Source: PALSA-1180 sp964624625
Lineage (GTDB): Bacteria > Oederibacteriota > Muellerivitia > Muellerivitales > Muellerivitaceae
DNA length: 56,818 nucleotides
Reading direction: 5' to 3'
Assembly: GCA_964624625.1 (NCBI GenBank)
Contig: CAZUXW010000011.1
Location: forward strand, 1 to 56,818
The notes under the pieces were generated by a model. It saw only the letters and a program-made list of their open reading frames with translations. It made no database searches and was not told the DNA's origin. Both the position numbers and the translations under genes were made by a program. Positions 1 to 8,600 of this stretch are shown here, piece after piece (position 1 is the stretch's first letter; every line of letters begins with the position of its first letter).

Positions 1-50
1 AATGGACACTCCAGAAAAGGGTAATACCATATACCAGGGGGTGTCCAGTG

Positions 51-401
51 ATGACTCGAAAAGATCGGAAGCGGTTCAGTAAAGAGTTCAAAATGGAGGC
101 GGTTCGGAGATCCTATGACTCCGGAAAGCCGGTGACTGAGGTGGCCCGCGAGCTGGATATCAGTGTCCATCAGCTCTACCAATGGCGGGATCAAGTTCAC
201 AAAGTCGGAGCGAATGCCTTCCCTGGCTACCATGGCCAGAAGTCACCCAATCCTGAGAAAAATGAGCTGAATCGCCTGCGAAAAGAGAACGCCCTCCTGC
301 GGGAGGAGCGGGACGTTTTAAAAAAAAGCCTAATCTTCTTCGCCAAGGAAGAAGCTCAAAATTCCGTTTCATCCGCGAAGAAGGAGGAGGAACCCGGGTA
401 A
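51..401 (+). CDS. IS3-family transposase OrfA (HTH)
   Basis: This is the DNA-binding half of an IS3-type transposase, 116 residues from the ATG at 51; a GTG at 48 is the alternative start. The SD-like AGGGGG at 36-41 gives 9-nt spacing to the ATG. The N-terminal half reads as the HTH_Tnp_1 fold (KRFSKEFKMEAVRR, then VTEVARELDISVHQLYQWR). It is followed by a leucine-rich coiled segment (NELNRLRKENALLREERDVL) typical of the OrfA multimerisation zipper. The frame ends with TAA at 399-401, but an A8 run at 320-327 permits a -1 shift into OrfB, as is usual in this family. It belongs to the mobile element and has no link to the neighbouring toxin genes beyond location. Confidence 0.88.
   Translation: MTRKDRKRFSKEFKMEAVRRSYDSGKPVTEVARELDISVHQLYQWRDQVHKVGANAFPGYHGQKSPNPEKNELNRLRKENALLREERDVLKKSLIFFAKEEAQNSVSSAKKEEEPG
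320..327 (+). other. Predicted -1 programmed frameshift site
   Basis: A run of eight A residues sits in the OrfA leucine-zipper coding end. From here the -1 frame is open through to the OrfB stop. The stretch between the slip and the first possible OrfB start encodes KFRFIREE...VNRWCRFLGVSRSGYYAW, the normal N-terminus of an IS3 OrfB. That makes an OrfAB fusion of 51-1222 the likely active transposase. Confidence 0.7.
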
Positions 402-418
402 ACCGGTGGTGTCGGTTC

Positions 419-1222
419 TTGGGGGTTTCCCGAAGCGGCTATTACGCATGGCTGAACCGGAAGCCTTCCCGCCGGGCCAAAGAAGACCAGCGAATCCTGG
501 TGAAAATCCAGGAAGTTTACGTCGAAAATCGGAAGGCCTACGGTTCGCCAAGGATCCACCTGGCGCTGAAGAAGAAAGGCTTTGGGTGGGGACGGAACCG
601 TATCGCAAGGCTCATGCGTAACGTGGGTTTGCGGGCTTATCGACAATATCTGCGGTACCGCCGCTACACCAAGAGCAAGCACGGGCGGGTAGAAGCCCCG
701 AACTTGGTGAAGCAGAATTTCAAGGTGCCAGTACCCAATCGGGTCTGGGCATCGGACATCACGCAGTTTTGGACGGGCGGAGGCTGGCTCTACCTGGCAG
801 TAGTGATGGATCTTTTTTCAAGGCGGATCATCGGCTGGTCGATGCAGAGGACGCTTCGGGAAGGACTGGTGGTGGACGCGTTGGAGATGGCGATCCAACA
901 AAGAGGCGAAGAGGATCCCAAGATCTTTCATTCAGACCAAGGAAGCCAGTACTCGTCATTCGCTGTTCGGGACAGGTTGGATGAGTACGGAATCCAACCC
1001 TCGATGAGCCATCGGGGAAGCTGCTACGACAACGCGGTGGTGGAAAGTTTCTTCAAGACGGTGAAGGCGGAGTTGATCCGGTTGGTGAGGTTCGCTGATC
1101 GGGAAGACGCTAGATCCAAGTTGTTTGAATATATCGAGGTTTTTTACAACCGGACCAGGCTGCATTCGAGCCTGGGGTATAAAAGTCCGGTTGAGTTTGA
1201 GAAGCAAGTTACTCTAAGCTGA
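419..1222 (+). CDS. IS3-family transposase OrfB (DDE integrase core)
   Basis: This is the catalytic half of the transposase. Counting from the TTG at 419 (267 residues), an HTH_21-like region (YGSPRIHLAL, RNRIARLMRNVGLRA) precedes an rve integrase core. The acidic triad is D113 (ASDITQFW), D173 (HSDQGSQYS) and E209 (NAVVESFFKT), the DD(35)E spacing of IS3 enzymes. A C-terminal integrase motif follows (YNRTRLHSSLGYKSP). The frame stays open upstream to the A8 slippery run, so the TTG is unlikely to be the biological start; production as an OrfAB fusion is more likely. All catalytic residues are intact, so the element could be active if its left end is complete outside the window. Confidence 0.9.
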   Translation: MGVSRSGYYAWLNRKPSRRAKEDQRILVKIQEVYVENRKAYGSPRIHLALKKKGFGWGRNRIARLMRNVGLRAYRQYLRYRRYTKSKHGRVEAPNLVKQNFKVPVPNRVWASDITQFWTGGGWLYLAVVMDLFSRRIIGWSMQRTLREGLVVDALEMAIQQRGEEDPKIFHSDQGSQYSSFAVRDRLDEYGIQPSMSHRGSCYDNAVVESFFKTVKAELIRLVRFADREDARSKLFEYIEVFYNRTRLHSSLGYKSPVEFEKQVTLS

Positions 1223-1247
1223 GGTGTCCATTTTTATGGGGCAAGTC

Positions 1248-2268
1248 CAGTCACCACAATTCACTTTTTTAAACTCTTTGCCCAGCTTAGAAGGGATCTT
1301 CTTTGCCCCGGACTTCTTTCCCAACGCCTCTCCAAACGTTTGATTGCATTGTAAGCCCCGCTCGGTCCAATTCCAAAATACTTCGCCGATTCCGCCTGAC
1401 TCACCCCGGCGCACTCGTAACCCAGCCATACCGCCTCTTCCATCAGTTTGCTTCTCTTGTGTCCCTTCGGTTCTTCCTCCATCCTTTCCCGCCCCTTCAA
1501 TCGCACCCATATTTCCCCGATACCCATCCTCAACCGAACAGGCCTTTCCGGTTTTTCACCTAGTTTCGCTAGGCTCCTTGCCTCGTAACCCTCAGACCCC
1601 AATATCTGCCACCCACTTGTTTCATAGAGGTCCTTTCGGTGCCCTTGCCCCACTCCTTCCAATACAAACTTCATGTAAGCCTTTACCGCCTTCTCCTTGC
1701 CGAACATTCTCAGGATCTCCCCACGGGCCACCTTCACCAATGGTTTCTTTTCCTTCCCCAAATATTGACCATGACTACTCCAGGGATATTGCCCCACCTT
1801 CTCCTCAAGTTTTGCACGCATTGGGTTGAGATGGATGTAACGCACCAACTCCAACAAGTAACTATCCCTTTCCACTAAAAAGGCTTTATATCGGCCTTGG
1901 AACAAATGTCCGCTCTTCTTATGTCGTTTATTGAAGTATTTCGTATAAGCCGTTTGGAGCCCTTGCATATACCTGGATAGCTTGGAGTATCCAGATTGTT
2001 CCAACAGCAAGTGGGCATGGTTGGGCATCAGACAATAGGCGTTGGTCTTGATGGCATGGGCCTTCCCTTTTTTGCCCATAATCTCAAGGTATCGGCGGAA
2101 GTCCGCGGGACTTAAAAAAACTCTTCGGCGCTGGTTCCCTCTCACGATTACGTGATAAAGAGCCCCTTCAAATTGGATTCTTGGTTTCCTCATGACTCCC
2201 CAACCGGATTTTCCAGTTGGACGAACCGTTCATGCCAAAGGTTTCAAAATAGTGAATCGTGGTGACTG
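1248..2268 (-). mobile_element. REP-associated (Y1) transposase unit with terminal inverted repeats
   Basis: A 17-bp inverted repeat brackets the Y1 transposase gene. Bases 1248-1264 read CAGTCACCACAATTCAC, and 2252-2268 read GTGAATCGTGGTGACTG, the reverse complement with one mismatch. The left repeat covers the transposase stop codon and abuts or overlaps the right end of the IS3 element. This layout fits a RAYT gene with its own REP-like recognition ends. Confidence 0.65.
1261..2193 (-). CDS. REP-associated tyrosine transposase (RAYT, IS200-like Y1)
   Basis: This is a single-strand DNA transposase of the HUH/Y1 type, 310 residues. The start is ATG at 2193 behind a GGGGAG-like SD. The N-terminus has the family signature YHVIVRGNQRRRVF. 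The metal-binding HUH pair is H59-A-H61 (MPNHAHLLLE). The nucleophile is probably Y83 or Y86 in QTAYTKYFNKRH, followed by the conserved GHLFQGRYKAFLV and YIHLNPMRA. The C-terminal third (about 220-310) carries a helix-turn-helix-like segment resembling the DnaA C-terminal domain (GVSQAESAKYFGIGPSGAYNAI) found in long RAYTs. Y1 transposases of this type cut stem-loops, and REP-like hairpins lie just downstream of its right end at 2266-2312. The gene is intact. Confidence 0.9.
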   Translation of the reverse strand: MRKPRIQFEGALYHVIVRGNQRRRVFLSPADFRRYLEIMGKKGKAHAIKTNAYCLMPNHAHLLLEQSGYSKLSRYMQGLQTAYTKYFNKRHKKSGHLFQGRYKAFLVERDSYLLELVRYIHLNPMRAKLEEKVGQYPWSSHGQYLGKEKKPLVKVARGEILRMFGKEKAVKAYMKFVLEGVGQGHRKDLYETSGWQILGSEGYEARSLAKLGEKPERPVRLRMGIGEIWVRLKGRERMEEEPKGHKRSKLMEEAVWLGYECAGVSQAESAKYFGIGPSGAYNAIKRLERRWERSPGQRRSLLSWAKSLKK

Positions 2269-2312
2269 ACACCTTCCCCTTAAATCGGGGGAAGTCCAGT
2301 CTGACACCTTCC
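2266..2312. repeat. REP-like hairpin between two direct repeats
   Basis: A 12-bp direct repeat CTGACACCTTCC occurs at 2266-2277 and 2301-2312. Between them a 7-bp stem (CTTCCCC at 2273-2279 with GGGGAAG at 2288-2294) encloses an 8-nt loop. It lies next to the RAYT terminal repeat, as expected for a REP substrate. The second direct repeat ends at the stop codon of the adjacent immunity-like gene. Confidence 0.5.
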
Positions 2313-3010
2313 TATTCAAATTTCCAAGAACCCCACTTAGGCGCGACGATCAAATCATTAATTTCGAATATAAATCCAGCCTTGTTAAGCAAAATTTCAT
2401 ATTTCAACAACTTACCATCAACGCCACCGTTCCATGCATAAAGAGTAATGAAATATCGGCCTTCTCTTTCATCAACTACTGGAGGCACTATGAGCGTCGC
2501 ACGTTCAGAAATTTTTTTTTCAACCATAGCCTTAGAATTTCCGGATCGATCATAGCTATCAATGCTTTCATCAATAATGTCAATTAACTCTTTCGAAGAA
2601 TTTAATATTCGCAACGAACCCCGATCTTCAGGAAAAATTTCAGTTAAATAAAAAATTAAATATTCAAGAGCGGATTTTTTCGAAGACAGATTTATTTTCT
2701 CTTCATCTGCAAAATCAGAAAAATCCCCGGATCTAAAATCTGTTAAGTTAAATATTCTCAATGGCTCCAAGAGGCTCGGGCTGACAACCACTCCTACACC
2801 GCCGTGATCACCAACTGTGTAAAGACGATAAATTTCATGCTTCTTAAAAAAAGGTGTTCTTTTAATTTTTTCGATTTCGCACTTCGGCTTCCCCAAGCCT
2901 TTCAGCTTCATAAAGTCGGCATAAAAATTCTCAAGCCGATTTTGAAGTGTTTGACAAATTGAAGAGTGTGGGACAACAAAAATCATAAAAATAAAAAAAA
3001 GTTTCTTCAT
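2312..3010 (-). CDS. Exported immunity-like protein for the displaced RHS toxin tip
   Basis: I do not recognise a family. The 232-residue product begins with a clear signal peptide (MKKLFFIFMIFVVPHSSICQ), so it should reach the periplasm or outer membrane. The rest is soluble, mixed alpha/beta in character, with no obvious catalytic motif. The gene is conspicuously AT-rich compared with the GC-rich RHS body. Its ATG overlaps the stop of the upstream RHS C-terminal cassette by 4 bp (ATGA), the coupling typical of a toxin followed by its immunity gene. I infer an immunity function against the HEFGH metallopeptidase-like tip. An exported immunity protein would imply that the toxin acts in the cell envelope. 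The function rests on position, not homology. Confidence 0.6.
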   Translation of the reverse strand: MKKLFFIFMIFVVPHSSICQTLQNRLENFYADFMKLKGLGKPKCEIEKIKRTPFFKKHEIYRLYTVGDHGGVGVVVSPSLLEPLRIFNLTDFRSGDFSDFADEEKINLSSKKSALEYLIFYLTEIFPEDRGSLRILNSSKELIDIIDESIDSYDRSGNSKAMVEKKISERATLIVPPVVDEREGRYFITLYAWNGGVDGKLLKYEILLNKAGFIFEINDLIVAPKWGSWKFE

Positions 3011-4881
3011 TGCAAAGCCGCCAATTGCTGACCTACGATTGCGCCCACTGTTGTCGCAAATATCTCTTCTGGCGAACCAGGACCAGCGGTGTCTTGAGCT
3101 ACATTGTTATGTATTTCGTAAAAAACATGGCCAAACTCATGCGCTTCAAGCATTCCGACATCAAAATTGTTTTCCAAAGCCTTCGGCCAATCGATTGAAA
3201 CTTTAAAATCGGCGCACTTTCCCTTTCCAGTCACTTGGAAAGTACGCCCAAGAATAGATCCAGGTAATTTCTCGTGAACAACGTTTATCTCATTCGGTTT
3301 CGATTCTAGATCGCTCACTATTTTACCACCAAATGCAGTCTTCTTTACTCTTTCAAAATTCTGTTCTAAAACACCGGGTTGAACAGATATTTTCAAACCT
3401 TGAGGATCATTATGATTAAGCGGATTATTAGAGACATAAACATAGAAGTTGTTTCCAGCGTCAAAGCCAACTGGATCTTCGCTAGTAAATCTTCCAACCT
3501 CTGCCTCGTAAAGGCGCATACCCATTATGGATCGACTCAAACCAATATCTCTTACCCCATACCCACCCACGAACTGGTAGGCGTTGACGGCCGTTCCTCC
3601 CTGAGCCAAAAGCTTGCCAAACGGGTCATCTTCATAGGTATCCGTCACAACCCCGGAAGTGTTGGAAAGCGCCACAACACTTCCCAGAGCATCAGTGTGG
3701 AAGAACAAAACAGAAGAACTGGTCATCTTTTCGTAATTTTTGCCACCGATTTGAAGGTAATCAGAGTAAAGACCTGTCGTTTCGTCTTTCTCCGCAAGCG
3801 GAGCCACACCCATGCCATAAATTGAAGTTACAGTTATTCCAGCCAAGGTTTTCCGCACTAGGTTCCCGCCGTAGTCGTACAGGTAGGTCTCCACATGGCT
3901 GTCAGGGTATGTGATCTGACTCAACCTATTTTCAAAGTCATACGCGAATTGCGTCACCTGCCCACAAGCATCCTCTTTTATCAAATTCCCATTGTCGTCA
4001 TAGGTATAGAGGGTCGTTTCGCAAGGCGTGGCGGTCGGAACAATAGTGGAAGTCACCGTTGGGCTGACCGTGGCCGTGGACGTATTGGATGGGGTTGAGG
4101 TCGGCGAATTAGTTGGCGTGTTGGAGGGTGTCAGCGTCGCGGTATCGGTTAAGGTTGGGGTAGGCGTATTCGTCGGCGTCCTGCTGGGTGTTTGGGTTGG
4201 AGAAGACGTAGGCGATAAGGACGCCGTTGCGGTGGGTGTCGCCGTTGGAGTTGAGGTTGTCGAATTCGTCGGGGTGAGGCTGGGGGTGTTGGTGGCCGTA
4301 AGTGTTACCGTTTTCGTCGCTGTTGAGGTAGGTGTGTTGGTCGCAGTGCGGGTAGAAGAAGGTGTAAAAGTGGAAACGTGTGAAAGTGTAAATGTTGGCG
4401 TAACCGAGTTCGTTGGGCTATTCGTGGCAGTCCAGGTAGGTGTTTTAGTGGGCGTCGCCGTTCCTCCGGCATTCGTCGGCGACTTCGTTGGTGTATTCGT
4501 GGGTGTCCTGGTAGCTGTCGGGCTTGGTGTTTTTGTCGACGAGGCCGTTATCGTTTTGGTAAAGGTTGGCGTGACCGTGGGGGTACAGGCTCCGCCACCT
4601 GGCGGCAAGCCCGACTCGCCATCCGTTTGACCATTTGTCCCAAACTCTTGTACCAGCGTTCCGTTGCACAAAAGCGCGAAATGGTGGTCGTCGAAGAAAG
4701 GCCCGGATTGGGTGCCGGTGCAGGAGCTTTCCCCATTCGGCAAGCCTGAATAGTCGTCATTGAAATTATTCCAATTCGTGGCCGTGCCGCAGGAATCTCC
4801 CGAGGTCGCGATGATCGTGAAGCCCTGTACCCAGCCGCCCGCGGGAATGACCGACACTCCGCTTTGGTAAACCAGAGCCAC
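3007..4881 (-). CDS. Displaced RHS C-terminal cassette with metallopeptidase-like toxin tip
   Basis: The 624-residue frame repeats the last third of the large RHS protein. It starts inside a CBM3-like module (about 1-105), continues through a Thr/Pro linker (about 108-285) and the terminal RHS core (about 286-495, with the DPxG...YVYVSNNP...DPQG motif), and ends in a different 129-residue tip. The tip contains HEFGH at 581-585 and glutamates at 605-606, a gluzincin-like HExxH...E pattern. Homology to the full RHS gene stops abruptly at 4887, so the secretion N-terminus is absent. The start shown is a GTG. An ATG at 4931 overlapping the upstream stop is in another frame, so independent translation is doubtful. 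It probably serves as a reservoir cassette that can recombine onto the full-length gene. Confidence 0.75.
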   Translation of the reverse strand: MALVYQSGVSVIPAGGWVQGFTIIATSGDSCGTATNWNNFNDDYSGLPNGESSCTGTQSGPFFDDHHFALLCNGTLVQEFGTNGQTDGESGLPPGGGACTPTVTPTFTKTITASSTKTPSPTATRTPTNTPTKSPTNAGGTATPTKTPTWTATNSPTNSVTPTFTLSHVSTFTPSSTRTATNTPTSTATKTVTLTATNTPSLTPTNSTTSTPTATPTATASLSPTSSPTQTPSRTPTNTPTPTLTDTATLTPSNTPTNSPTSTPSNTSTATVSPTVTSTIVPTATPCETTLYTYDDNGNLIKEDACGQVTQFAYDFENRLSQITYPDSHVETYLYDYGGNLVRKTLAGITVTSIYGMGVAPLAEKDETTGLYSDYLQIGGKNYEKMTSSSVLFFHTDALGSVVALSNTSGVVTDTYEDDPFGKLLAQGGTAVNAYQFVGGYGVRDIGLSRSIMGMRLYEAEVGRFTSEDPVGFDAGNNFYVYVSNNPLNHNDPQGLKISVQPGVLEQNFERVKKTAFGGKIVSDLESKPNEINVVHEKLPGSILGRTFQVTGKGKCADFKVSIDWPKALENNFDVGMLEAHEFGHVFYEIHNNVAQDTAGPGSPEEIFATTVGAIVGQQLAALQ

Positions 4882-4927
4882 AGTTCCAAATTTCTTCTCA
4901 CTTTCATCTCTTGGTCAACACCATTGT

Positions 4928-5668
4928 TCAAAACCTTTTATCCTCAACAATATATTGGAAAACAGGACACCACCGAGATAGGTATCCAACCAAAGAATGC
5001 ATAGCCCAATTAAGTTCGCGAAACTTTTGATGCGCCACAGGTAATCTAGTCGCCTTTAGAAACATTACAAAATTTTTGTCGTAGACTTCCACAAGTTTGC
5101 TCAGTTGATCTAATGCCAAAACCAAATTGCCACAAACATTTTTTTCGTAACCCTTCCCCATCAAAGCTTTCGACAATTCATTAAACGTCTTTATCTTTTT
5201 ATTTTCAAAATCAGACACCGGGACAAACTCTTCGGTCATCCACAAAAAACTCCATTGCAAATACCCCTCTAAAATGTCATGGGAACAATTCTTTCCGAGG
5301 TTGTTTTTTTTCAGATTTTCAACTGTCGTATAAAACAAACTCGAAGCGCGCCCAAAACCCATAACCAACCGAAAGAAATTTTCTTTGTGAATCGTTTTGA
5401 ATTTTCCGTCTGAATAAAAATCTAGTATTTTTTCCATCGCTTTGACGTCGCCGAACAACGCCGAATAAAATTTCGCTTCAATAGAAGCCGCTTTTTTAAA
5501 ATCACTAAGACGGACTCTCATTTTTTTTTTATTATTTATCCAAACTGTTTTTTTCAATAAACGAAAAAAACAATTTTTAAATGCCAATTCTTTTTCTTTT
5601 GAAGTTCTCAATTTTCCCTCGGAAAATAACATTATTTTAAAACCATTTACGAACTCATTGTTTTTCAA
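4928..5668 (-). CDS. Immunity-like protein for the main RHS toxin
   Basis: Unrecognised 246-residue protein with no signal peptide or membrane segment, predicted to be mostly helical and cytoplasmic. It is Lys/Phe-rich and encoded by strongly AT-rich DNA, unlike the RHS gene before it. Its ATG overlaps the RHS stop codon by 4 bp (5665-5668), the usual translational coupling of a polymorphic toxin with its immunity gene. I infer that it neutralises the 92-residue tip of the large RHS protein. If so, this toxin works in the cytoplasm, in contrast to the second pair, whose presumed immunity protein is exported. No sequence motif proves the role. Confidence 0.55.
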   Translation of the reverse strand: MKNNEFVNGFKIMLFSEGKLRTSKEKELAFKNCFFRLLKKTVWINNKKKMRVRLSDFKKAASIEAKFYSALFGDVKAMEKILDFYSDGKFKTIHKENFFRLVMGFGRASSLFYTTVENLKKNNLGKNCSHDILEGYLQWSFLWMTEEFVPVSDFENKKIKTFNELSKALMGKGYEKNVCGNLVLALDQLSKLVEVYDKNFVMFLKATRLPVAHQKFRELNWAMHSLVGYLSRWCPVFQYIVEDKRF

Positions 5669-8600
5669 CTCATGTCCTTACAGCAAGAACCGTATATTAA
5701 GTTGACCGGTAGGAAAAAAATCGCATCAACCACTCCGCCCGCAGCAATCAAAGCAATTCTCGCATTAGATACTGCCGTTTTCAACGTTGGTGAATCAGCT
5801 ATTGCGCACCCACAAGACTTTGCCAATGGACCGATTAGTTTTGACAATCTACTTATTTCTCCCACGTCTTTGTTTTTTATAGCCGCACCAACTCGAACCA
5901 CAAAATTTCCTATTCTAGTCGCACAGTCCAAATTTGTTTTAAGCAAACCAGTTGGATCAATTAAACCAGTAGAATCGTTTCCAGAATACCTATAAAAATT
6001 TGTGTCCCCAGTTTCAAACCCCAAGGGATCTAAACTTGTGAACCGTCCAACTTCTGCATCATATAATCTGACGCCCATTACGCACCTATTTGAACTTAAA
6101 TCCCTCACCCCATACCCACCCACAAACTGGTAAGCGTTGACGCTAGTTCCACCGTGAGCCAATAGCTTTCCGAATGGGTCAGCTTCGTAGGTGTCCGTCA
6201 CAACACCCGAAGTATTAGAAAGGGCTACAACACTGCCCAAGGCGTCACAATGAAAGAAGGAAACAGAAGAACTGGCTATCTTTTCGTAGTTTTTGTCGCC
6301 AATTTGCAAGTAATCGGAGTATTGACTGGTCGATTCGTCCTTTTCAGAAAGCAGGGCCACGCCTTGTCCGTAAACCGAAGTCACCGTTACTCCGACTGAG
6401 GTTTTCCGCAATAGGTTCCCACCATAATCATAAAGATAAGTCTCCACATGGCTATCCGGGTAGGTTATCTGGCTCAACCTATTTTCAAAGTCATAAGCAA
6501 ACTGGGTCACCTGTCCACAGGCATCTTCCTTTATCAAATTCCCATTGTCGTCATAGGTGTAGAGGGTCGTTTCGCAAGGAGTGGCTGTCGGAACAATGGT
6601 GGAAGTCACCGTTGGGCTGACCGTGGCCGTGGACGTATTGGATGGGGTTGAGGTCGGCGAATTGGTTGGCGTGTTGGAGGGTGTCAGCGTCGCGGTGTCG
6701 GTTAAAGTCCGGGTGGGCGTATTCGTCGGGGTCATGCTGGGAGTTTTAGTTGAAGAAGGCGTAGGCGACAAGGTTGCCGTAGCGGTAGGGGTCGCCGTTG
6801 GAGTTGACGTTTTCGAATTCGTCGGGGTGAGGCTGGGGGTGTTGGTTGGGGTCAAGGTCAAAGAAGGTGTAAAAGTGGAAACGTGTGAAAGTGTAAAGGT
6901 AGGCGTAACTGAATTTGTAAATGTTTTCGTGGCGGTGGGTGTGGTTGTTTTCGTTACCGTCGAGGTGGGGGTTGGAGTTGCGGCACGGGTAGAAGTAGGT
7001 GTAAAAGTGGAAACTTGTGAAAGTGTAAACGTTGGCGTAACCGAGTTCGTTGGGCTATTCGTGGCAGTCCAGGTAGGTGTTTTAGTGGGCGTCGCCGTTC
7101 CTCCGGCATTCGTCGGCGACTTCGTTGGTGTATTCGTGGGTGTCCTGGTAGCTGTCGGGCTTGGTGTTTTTGTCGACGAGGCCGTTATCGTTTTGGTAAA
7201 GGTTGGCGTGACCGTGGGGGTACAGGCTCCGCCACCTGGCGGCAAGCCCGACTCGCCATCCGTTTGACCATTTGTCCCAAACTCTTGTACCAGCGTTCCG
7301 TTGCACAAAAGCGCGAAATGGTGGTCGTCGAAGAAAGGCCCGGATTGGGTGCCGGTGCAGGAGCTTTCCCCATTCGGCAAACCTGAATAGTCGTCATTAA
7401 AATTATTCCAGTTCGTGGCCGTGCCGCAGGAATCCCCAGAAGTCGCGATAATCGTAAAGCCCTGCACCCAGCCGCCCGCGGGAATGACCGACACGCCGCT
7501 TTGGTAAACCAAGGCCACAGTTCCCGCCTGGTTGGCCTTGTGCGTCGAGCTTTCATCCACTTCCGTTATGGAAGAATCGGTCGTGTAGACATTGGATTGG
7601 ATCACACTGTTCCCCACCAGAGTTCCGGAAGCGTTAAACACACTGGCGTTGTTGCCTGTCACGGCCAAGCACCTAAGACCCGGCTCGAAAAACCAAAGTT
7701 TCAGGGAAAGTCCGGCCGATTGCAGGGTCAAGGGCGCGGAACCATTGTTGACGATGAGGAAATTCCAACGCCGGTCTTGAAGCCCTTGTTCCCCGCAATT
7801 GATCATCAAATCCAGCTTGCGGCTGGTATCAGCTCCGCAAACCGTTATTCCCGACCCTGATGAAGAAGCGGCGGCTTGGCTCCCAGGGCCGTTGGGCCAA
7901 TAGGGTTGAATGATTGGCGTCGGCGTAGCTGTTGGGGCTACCTGTGCCATGGAAAGAGCCAATACCATCGCGGTGGAGGAATTACTCACTGTCACGCAAG
8001 CCGAACTTCCCATGTCGCTTTCGGCGATTCCCTTCTCCACGAAAGAACTCAAGGCATAACACCATGACCCTGAACCAGGATCGTCCTCAAAGGACAAGGA
8101 TGGCGTGCCGGAGTTTTGAACCAATTCTACCTGCTGATAGGAACTGGTTTGACCGCCCGATTGAACCGCCCGGAAAACACGGTACCCGTTCACGTCGCTC
8201 GAGGCAGGCCAGGTCAACTCCACTTTTCCGCCAGTCACCACAGCCGTCAAGCCAACGGGGGCCGATGGTTTCACCGGAGAATCACCTGTCCTGACAACTT
8301 GAGCCGGGGCGTCCAACACCCCCGCATCCGCGTAGCGGACGTAAGGATCAACCATGGCCACGTTTTTCTGGATCGTGCGGCTGACCAGTTGATTGGCATC
8401 ATCCACCACATAGGTGGTCATATCGTGGTTTTCTTGCAAACTCGTTCGGTTGCCGCCCTGGTCATAAATATAAACCTGGGTCAGGCCGGAAGAGGGGCTT
8501 CCATAGGCCAAGTTGGCGTTCGTCAATTGGTTCGCGAAATCATAGCCATAAGTACTCACGTTCGATCCTCGGGTGATGGTTTGCGGATTCCCCGCAGGAT

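Larger units (their letters stand above)
1..1252 (+). mobile_element. IS3-family insertion sequence, left end cut by window
   Basis: Two overlapping transposase frames (HTH protein, then DDE integrase) are bracketed by inverted ends. The left side starts AATGGACACT at base 1, and the right side has GTGTCCATT at about 1224-1232. The right end continues as TTTTATGGGGCAAGTCCAGT, and by analogy with other IS3 termini the true inverted repeat probably reaches about 1250. If so, the matching left terminus lies upstream of base 1 and the element is truncated by the window or contig edge. No target-site duplication can be tested because the left flank is missing. Right boundary is approximate. Confidence 0.8.

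Noticed and set aside
4100..4600. Possible CRISPR array from short periodic repeats
   Set aside because: The periodicity is codon-level Thr/Pro coding in frame with RHS domains; no constant repeat with unique spacers.
4028..7267. Long plus-strand Val/Gly-rich frames opposite the Thr/Pro linkers (also 10739-11128)
   Set aside because: They are the antisense of ACN-CCN repeats; the VGVxVGV pattern is a reading artefact with no start signals.
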